Of a stretch of DNA of 10,008 nt, positions 6,518 to 10,008 are shown piece after piece. The stretch's first letter is position 1. Each line of letters starts with the position of its first letter. A model generated the notes under the pieces. It did not search any database and was not told the origin of the DNA. It worked only from the letters and a program-made list of their open reading frames with translations. The DNA is taken from contig JACMNW010000099.1 in the NCBI GenBank assembly GCA_014378345.1, positions 1-10,008 on the forward strand, written 5' to 3'. Origin of the DNA: Pseudorhodobacter sp. GTDB lineage: Bacteria > Pseudomonadota > Alphaproteobacteria > Rhodobacterales > Rhodobacteraceae. The translations under genes were made by a program, and so were the position numbers.

Positions 6518-6829
6518 CTAGATATCGTCCTTTTGATCGTCTGCCGGGGCATCTTTCCCTAGGTCAGCACCATCATCCGCCGCATCCGCCAAACTGGGGG
6601 CAAGCCATGCCGCCAACCCCACCAAAACAGCCCAGACCACAAACAAATATATTCCATCCCGCGCGGTATCGCGGCCCTGCGCCCCCGCCGGGGACCACAA
6701 AATCGGCAAAAACACCAAAAACCCACCAAACACCGGCAGCAGCCTTGCCGCATCCACCAACCGCCGCTTGCGGTACTCGGGTCTTGGCAAAAACAACGGC
6801 CCCCGCTGGCCGCGGACCGGCCGCCTCAC
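6518..6829 (-). CDS. Small two-helix membrane protein between response regulator and sensor kinase
   Basis: A 103-residue protein that I do not recognise by name. The N-terminus is rich in Arg (MRRPVRGQRG, then PRPEYRKRR). Two hydrophobic helices follow, LLPVFGGFLVFLPILW (about 30-46) and IYLFVVWAVLVGLAAWLAP (about 60-78), then an acidic tail full of Asp and Ala. It starts with GTG inside the response regulator stop (GTGA overlap) and its TAG touches the ATG of the kinase, so the three genes are translationally coupled. Several symporters of the SSS family have a small membrane subunit encoded just upstream (for example beside acetate permease). By analogy this may be a partner of the kinase's symporter domain, but that is inference from position and topology only. 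Confidence 0.75.
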   Translation of the reverse strand: MRRPVRGQRGPLFLPRPEYRKRRLVDAARLLPVFGGFLVFLPILWSPAGAQGRDTARDGIYLFVVWAVLVGLAAWLAPSLADAADDGADLGKDAPADDQKDDI

Positions 6830-7194
6830 AATCCCACCATCGCGCGTGCTTGTGCCACGATATCTGCATTGGCAAAGGGCTTGGTGATAAACACGCTTAC
6901 GCCCGCAGCCAGCGCCGCGTCCCGGTCCCGCGCCAAACCTTTGGCGGTCAACATCATTACCGGCAGGCTTTGCGTGCCAGGGGCTGCCCTTAGCTGCGCC
7001 ACAATCTCCAGCCCGCTTTTGCCCGGCAGCATCAGATCAAGGATCACCAGATCGGGCCGCAGCCGCGAAACTTCGGCCACCGCCAACGCCCCATCCGCAA
7101 GAACCGATACCTGCCAGCCGTCGCGCGCCAACACAAACCGGATCGCCTCGGCGATATTGGGCTCATCCTCTATCAACAACACATGTTGCCCCAT
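6826..7194 (-). CDS. Single-domain response regulator (CheY-like receiver)
   Basis: The 122-residue protein is one receiver domain: acidic pocket ED at residues 9-10, phosphate acceptor Asp53 in VILDLMLPG, switch Thr83 in MLTAKG, and Lys105 in ITKPF. No DNA-binding or enzymatic output domain follows, unlike CrbR or CbrB, which are the usual partners of symporter-type kinases. It is the obvious recipient of phosphate from the kinase encoded downstream. The frame is open much further upstream, but ATG 7194 fits best: GGGGG lies eight bases before it (7203-7207), a promoter ends about 25 bases before it, and the receiver fold begins at residue 4. The stop overlaps the GTG start of the small membrane protein gene by four bases. 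Confidence 0.9.
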   Translation of the reverse strand: MGQHVLLIEDEPNIAEAIRFVLARDGWQVSVLADGALAVAEVSRLRPDLVILDLMLPGKSGLEIVAQLRAAPGTQSLPVMMLTAKGLARDRDAALAAGVSVFITKPFANADIVAQARAMVGL

Positions 7195-7219
7195 GCAGCC
7201 CACCCCCGAAGTCTCCCAA

Positions 7220-7248
7220 ACTATCCGCCCAAACCCAAGCCCTGTCAA
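7220..7248 (-). promoter_or_regulatory. Sigma70-like promoter for the response regulator / kinase operon
   Basis: Reading the minus strand, TTGACA (7248-7243, a full consensus match) is followed after exactly 17 bases by GATAGT (7225-7220, four of six). Transcription would begin around 7213, about 19 bases before ATG 7194. The promoter occupies the short spacer after the ScfR-type regulator gene, so the two-component genes can be expressed separately from that regulator. Confidence 0.65.
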
Positions 7249-7268
7249 AAGCGCATTCGTGTCTTGCC

Positions 7269-8546
7269 CTACACACCTTCTGCCAAGATCGAAGGTTCCC
7301 TGCGCGCGGCACAACCACCACGCGCGCAAACCCGGCACGTCGACCCCACCGCCAAAGCCGTGGCGTCTCCTCCCGCCTCCGGCCAGATCAACATCGCCGC
7401 CTCCCGCAATTCCATCCCGCCAAACTCCCCTGCCTGTGTCACCTGACAAAATGCCCGCACGCCAAACCGCTGCGGCACCCGCCCCGCCATTTCCACCAGC
7501 GCACTCACCGCCGACATAGGCCGCGACAGTGCTGTATAAATCGGCCACAGCGGGCACGCCGCCCCAAAGCGCGGCACCATGAACCCGTCAATCGGCTTGC
7601 GATAGGTAACTGTGCCCGAGCCGTCGCAAACCACCAACCCAAACCGAAACCCCGGCAACATCGCAAGCCTGCGGAACACCACCAGCATCCCCACCTGAAA
7701 CCGCTGCGCCAGCAATGCCGGGTCCGGCCCAAATTCAACCAGGGCCGCCAGAAACGCGGCCAATGGCAAAGCCTTCGCATCCCTCACCGCTTGCCCGACC
7801 CAAGCCCGCGCCAAAACCCGCGCGCCCGGCGAAGGCAGCCCTAAAATTTCTGCCTCCAACGCGGTAGCATTGCCCGCCTCAACATCACCCAAATGCCAGC
7901 CCCAGACGGCCAGCCATGCCTCCAGCTCTTCCTGCGGTGCCGTGGTTCCCTCGTTTGGCCGTTCTGATCCATCCAGATAAGCCACCAACGCCCCAGCACT
8001 CACCGCCAACCGCTCTGCATCTTGCTGCAAATTGCCCTGAAACCGCGCCCGCTGCCCTGCTTCCAAATCCTCCGTCTCCGCCAAAATCCCCGCCGTGGCG
8101 CGAACCGAGCTTAATGCCGACAGCACCTCATGCAGCGTTGCAGACAAATGCGGATCATGCGTCATGCGGTCATTCAATGCCTCAACGCTGCGCTCCAACA
8201 CAGCACCGCGCCGGTACTGCGCCGCCACCAACCCGGCCCATCCCGGATACCGTCCGGCAAATTCCTCCAGCCGGTCCAGCTCGACATCACTGTCCGCCGC
8301 CGCCGCCGCACTGCGCAAATCCTCAACCAACGCGCCTTGTGCCCCAGCCTCCAGCACATCGACCGCAAGCCCCAAAGCCTGCGCCAGCCGCGCCAAAACA
8401 TCCCCTGTCACGCGGCGGCGATTATGCTCGATCAAATTCAGATAAGACGCCGAAATTCCCGCCTGCAGTGCAAGATCGGCCTGCCGCAGGCCCTGCTGGC
8501 TGCGCTGCTCGCGTATCCGGCTACCCGTCAAAGCTGTCCCCGGCAT
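7269..8546 (-). CDS. XRE-type short-chain fatty acyl-CoA regulator (ScfR/RamB family)
   Basis: This 425-residue cytoplasmic DNA-binding protein has an N-terminal XRE helix-turn-helix (residues about 8-62, with QADLALQAGISASYLNLIEH), a helical middle region, and a C-terminal ScfR domain ending in the cysteine cluster GSTCRVCARGGCAARREPS (Cys404, Cys407, Cys412). Family members include RamB (acetate and glyoxylate genes in Corynebacterium) and PccR/MccR (propionyl-CoA genes); they sense short-chain acyl-CoA esters. Length is near the low end for the family, where about 420-480 residues is usual. ATG 8546 follows a G6 run (8551-8556). A perfect 10-bp inverted repeat straddles the region 13-53 bases upstream, suggesting autoregulation. 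It reads in the same direction as the two-component genes, 74 bases ahead of them. Its natural targets are not visible; the kinase operon downstream is one candidate. Confidence 0.87.
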   Translation of the reverse strand: MPGTALTGSRIREQRSQQGLRQADLALQAGISASYLNLIEHNRRRVTGDVLARLAQALGLAVDVLEAGAQGALVEDLRSAAAAADSDVELDRLEEFAGRYPGWAGLVAAQYRRGAVLERSVEALNDRMTHDPHLSATLHEVLSALSSVRATAGILAETEDLEAGQRARFQGNLQQDAERLAVSAGALVAYLDGSERPNEGTTAPQEELEAWLAVWGWHLGDVEAGNATALEAEILGLPSPGARVLARAWVGQAVRDAKALPLAAFLAALVEFGPDPALLAQRFQVGMLVVFRRLAMLPGFRFGLVVCDGSGTVTYRKPIDGFMVPRFGAACPLWPIYTALSRPMSAVSALVEMAGRVPQRFGVRAFCQVTQAGEFGGMELREAAMLIWPEAGGDATALAVGSTCRVCARGGCAARREPSILAEGV

Positions 8547-8558
8547 CGCACCCCCCTT

Positions 8559-8599
8559 GTTTGTGAAGAAATTGACAGAAACCGCCGCACTTCACAAAC
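8559..8599. promoter_or_regulatory. Perfect 10-bp inverted repeat upstream of the ScfR-type regulator (candidate autoregulatory operator)
   Basis: GTTTGTGAAG (8559-8568) and CTTCACAAAC (8590-8599) are perfect reverse complements with a 21-base spacer. Half-site centres are 31 bp apart, close to three helical turns, which places both on one face of the DNA. The core TTTGTGAA resembles the TTTGCAAA-like sites I recall for RamB/PccR-type regulators. It begins 13 bases upstream of the start codon, so binding would cover the promoter or leader. Confidence 0.65.
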
Positions 8600-8679
8600 C
8601 CTGAAAACCGACTTCTTTTTCGGCTAAATACTCATCTGCAAAATCGACCAAACACCCCACCGCCAACCGGCCAGGCGCG

Positions 8680-8705
8680 TTAAAAATTTTCCTTAAAATT
8701 TTTCC
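8680..8705. repeat. Two tandem AT-rich 13-mers in the regulator upstream region
   Basis: TTAAAAATTTTCC (8680-8692) is followed at once by TTAAAATTTTTCC (8693-8705), and a third partial copy TTAAAAT starts at 8710. Each unit is close to palindromic. They lie between the ABC operon terminator and the ScfR-type regulator gene, about 80 bases beyond the candidate operator. A bent-DNA or nucleoid-protein site is possible; I see no gene in this 223-base gap. Confidence 0.45.
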
Positions 8706-8718
8706 TCCCTTAAAATGC

Positions 8719-8748
8719 AAAAAGCGCGCCAGTTGCCCGGCGCGCCTT
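8719..8748 (-). terminator. Intrinsic terminator of the ABC transporter operon
   Basis: On the minus strand GCGCGCC (8745-8739) pairs with GGCGCGC (8730-8724) around an eight-base loop, and the stem is followed by TTTTT (8723-8719). AAG before the stem can extend it by pairing with the first T bases. It begins 22 bases past the binding-protein stop codon, the expected place for a rho-independent terminator. Confidence 0.85.
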
Positions 8749-8769
8749 CACTTTCAAACCACAAAAAGC

Positions 8770-9756
8770 TTACTGCACCGCTTTGTCGGTAATCACAGAT
8801 GTCCAAGCCCCAACCGGTGCCTTGGTGATCACCGGATCAGACCCGCCCGCCATCAGCGTGGCCACCGTCTTTTCCGCCGCCGCCACATCCAGCGCACCGT
8901 TTGATCCTGCCGTCAGCTTGGCAATCTCGCCCATCATCCGTTTTTGATGCTCTTCGGTCTGCGCGCCGGTCTCGTCGTTTTCCAGCACGATCATCGCCGC
9001 TTCATCAGAATTGGCTTCGGCATATTTCCAACCCTTCATGGATGCGCGCACAAACCGCACCATTTTATCGGCAAATGCCGGGTCGGCCAGCTTCTCTTCC
9101 ATTACGTAAAGCCCGTCTTCCAGCGTGGCAACACCTTCGTCCTGATACTTGAACGTCACCAGATCATCCGCAGAAACACCCGCCTCAATCACCTGCCAAT
9201 ATTCATTATACGTCATGGTCGAGATGCAGGCCGCCTGCTTTTGCAACAACGGATCGACGTTAAAGCCCTGCTTCAACACCGTAACGCCGCCCGCCGAGCC
9301 ATCAGTTTTTAACCCCAACTGGCTCATCCAGCTCAGGAACGGGTATTCATTGCCATAAAACCAGACACCCAGCGTTTTATCCGCAAAATCCGCAGGTGCC
9401 TTGATGCCGGTTTCTTTCAGGCAGGTCAGCATCATGCCAGACGCCGCAAACGGCTGCGCAATATTCACCAGCGGCAGTCCCTTTTCGCGTGCCGCCAGCG
9501 CCGATGGCATCCAGTCAACCACCACATCCGCGCCACCGCCCGCAATCACCTGGCTTGGCGCGATATCCGGGCCACCCGGCTTGATGGTAACATTCAGGCC
9601 TTCTTCGTCATAAAACCCTTTGGCCTTGGCCACATAATAGCCCGCAAACTGCGCCTGCGTGACCCATTTCAACTGCAGCGTCACATCATCGGCTGCCTGC
9701 GCGCCACTGGCAATAAGGCTTGCCAGAAACGCAGTCGTCAGTAGCTTTTTCATCAT
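8770..9756 (-). CDS. ABC transporter periplasmic substrate-binding protein, NMT1/THI5-like
   Basis: A 328-residue exported protein. The signal peptide is clear: MMKK, a hydrophobic core LLTTAFLASLIASG, and cleavage at AQA-ADD after residue 21. The mature part opens with LQLKWVTQAQFAGYYVAKAKGF and GLNVTIKPGGPDIAP, the typical start of NMT1/THI5-like binding proteins. That family captures pyrimidine precursors of thiamine (ThiY), riboflavin-related compounds, or sulfonates, nitrate and taurine in wider relatives. The sequence alone does not fix the substrate. Either of two adjacent ATG codons could start it; GGGAG at 9762-9766 suits both. It follows the permease gene by 38 bases, so it is the last gene of the operon and is closed by a strong terminator. 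Confidence 0.85.
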   Translation of the reverse strand: MMKKLLTTAFLASLIASGAQAADDVTLQLKWVTQAQFAGYYVAKAKGFYDEEGLNVTIKPGGPDIAPSQVIAGGGADVVVDWMPSALAAREKGLPLVNIAQPFAASGMMLTCLKETGIKAPADFADKTLGVWFYGNEYPFLSWMSQLGLKTDGSAGGVTVLKQGFNVDPLLQKQAACISTMTYNEYWQVIEAGVSADDLVTFKYQDEGVATLEDGLYVMEEKLADPAFADKMVRFVRASMKGWKYAEANSDEAAMIVLENDETGAQTEEHQKRMMGEIAKLTAGSNGALDVAAAEKTVATLMAGGSDPVITKAPVGAWTSVITDKAVQ

Positions 9757-9774
9757 AAACTCTCCCGTGTTGTC

Positions 9775-9790
9775 GGGCCATTCCCGGCCC
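9775..9790 (-). other. Short GC stem between permease and binding-protein genes
   Basis: GGGCC (9775-9779) and GGCCC (9786-9790) pair around a six-base loop in the 38-base spacer. There is no T run after it. Such stems between transporter genes often protect an mRNA end and help binding-protein transcripts exceed permease transcripts; that role is inferred. Confidence 0.3.
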
Positions 9791-9794
9791 CTTG

Positions 9795-10008
9795 TTAAAC
9801 TCTTTGTGACGGATGCCAGAACGTCACCCGCCGTTCAATCAACGTAACCAGCCCATAAAAGGCCGATCCCGCCAAAGCCCCAACCGCAATCTCGGCCCAG
9901 ACCATATCAAGCCCAAGACGGCCGACCTCTGTCGAGATGCGAAACCCCATCCCCCGCGTCGGGCTACCAAAAAATTCAGCAACAATCGCCCCTATCAGCG
10001 CCAACGTC
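9795..10008 (-). CDS. ABC transporter permease, C-terminal part (5' end outside window)
   Basis: The last 70 residues of a membrane permease, whose reading frame continues past the right edge. It reads TLALIGAIVAEFFGSPTRGMG, which fits the conserved cytoplasmic loop (EAA-type region) of SsuC/TauC/ThiX-like permeases, where an acidic VVAE segment precedes a GLG motif. A final membrane helix, MVWAEIAVGALAGSAFYGLVTLI, and a short basic tail ending FWHPSQRV follow. It forms the channel for the binding protein encoded 38 bases downstream. The ATPase gene should lie outside the window. The apparent TTG start at 10004 is only the window edge, not a real start. Confidence 0.82.
   Translation of the reverse strand, partial: TLALIGAIVAEFFGSPTRGMGFRISTEVGRLGLDMVWAEIAVGALAGSAFYGLVTLIERRVTFWHPSQRV

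Noticed and set aside
7195..7557. Upstream extension of the response regulator frame to 7557
   Set aside because: It overlaps the ScfR-type gene in another frame and the promoter; the receiver domain begins at ATG 7194.
7916..8566. 216-residue plus-strand open frame rich in Pro and Ala
   Set aside because: It is antisense to the ScfR-type regulator, has biased composition from GC-rich codons, and no ribosome binding site.

Overview
The window looks like chromosome from an alphaproteobacterium of the Rhodobacteraceae (roseobacter/Rhodobacter group). I infer this from protein similarity recognised by eye, the moderately high GC, and the gene neighbourhood: a symporter-type sensor kinase, a receiver-only regulator, a short-chain acyl-CoA regulator (ScfR/RamB type) and a FliM-like protein in one block. 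I ran no searches. There are no rRNA or tRNA genes, no CRISPR array and no transposase. No gene-free stretch exceeds 300 bases.

Left part (1-2521). A minus-strand fatty-acid oxidation gene (enoyl-CoA hydratase / 3-hydroxyacyl-CoA dehydrogenase type, first 47 residues only) diverges from a plus-strand reactive-sulfur module. The module has an ETHE1/Blh-type metallo-beta-lactamase-fold hydrolase, a YeeE/YedE membrane protein half, and a second YeeE half joined in frame to a DUF442/TIGR01244 cysteine transferase domain. A promoter is visible before the hydrolase gene, and an 11-bp perfect inverted repeat precedes the transporter pair. Together these products would take up or move thiosulfate-like sulfur and process persulfides. 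No sulfide:quinone reductase and no ArsR-type regulator lies in the window.

Middle (2522-8546). After a convergent intergenic region with three back-to-back hairpins come minus-strand genes, in transcription order: ScfR-type regulator (8546 to 7269), single-domain response regulator (7194 to 6826), small two-helix membrane protein (6829 to 6518), sodium:solute-symporter/histidine-kinase fusion (6517 to 3827), and a FliM/FliN-like protein (3714 to 2758). A sigma70-like promoter precedes the response regulator. The next two genes are joined by a GTGA overlap and a direct TAG-ATG abutment. The regulator gene has a 10-bp inverted repeat just before its start, probably its operator. The set suggests sensing of a small carboxylate such as acetate or propionate, by analogy with CbrA/CrbS and RamB; the actual ligand is not shown.

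Right part (8770-10008). The tail of an ABC permease gene and a downstream periplasmic binding protein of the NMT1/THI5 family lie on the minus strand and end at a good intrinsic terminator. The substrate is not determined.
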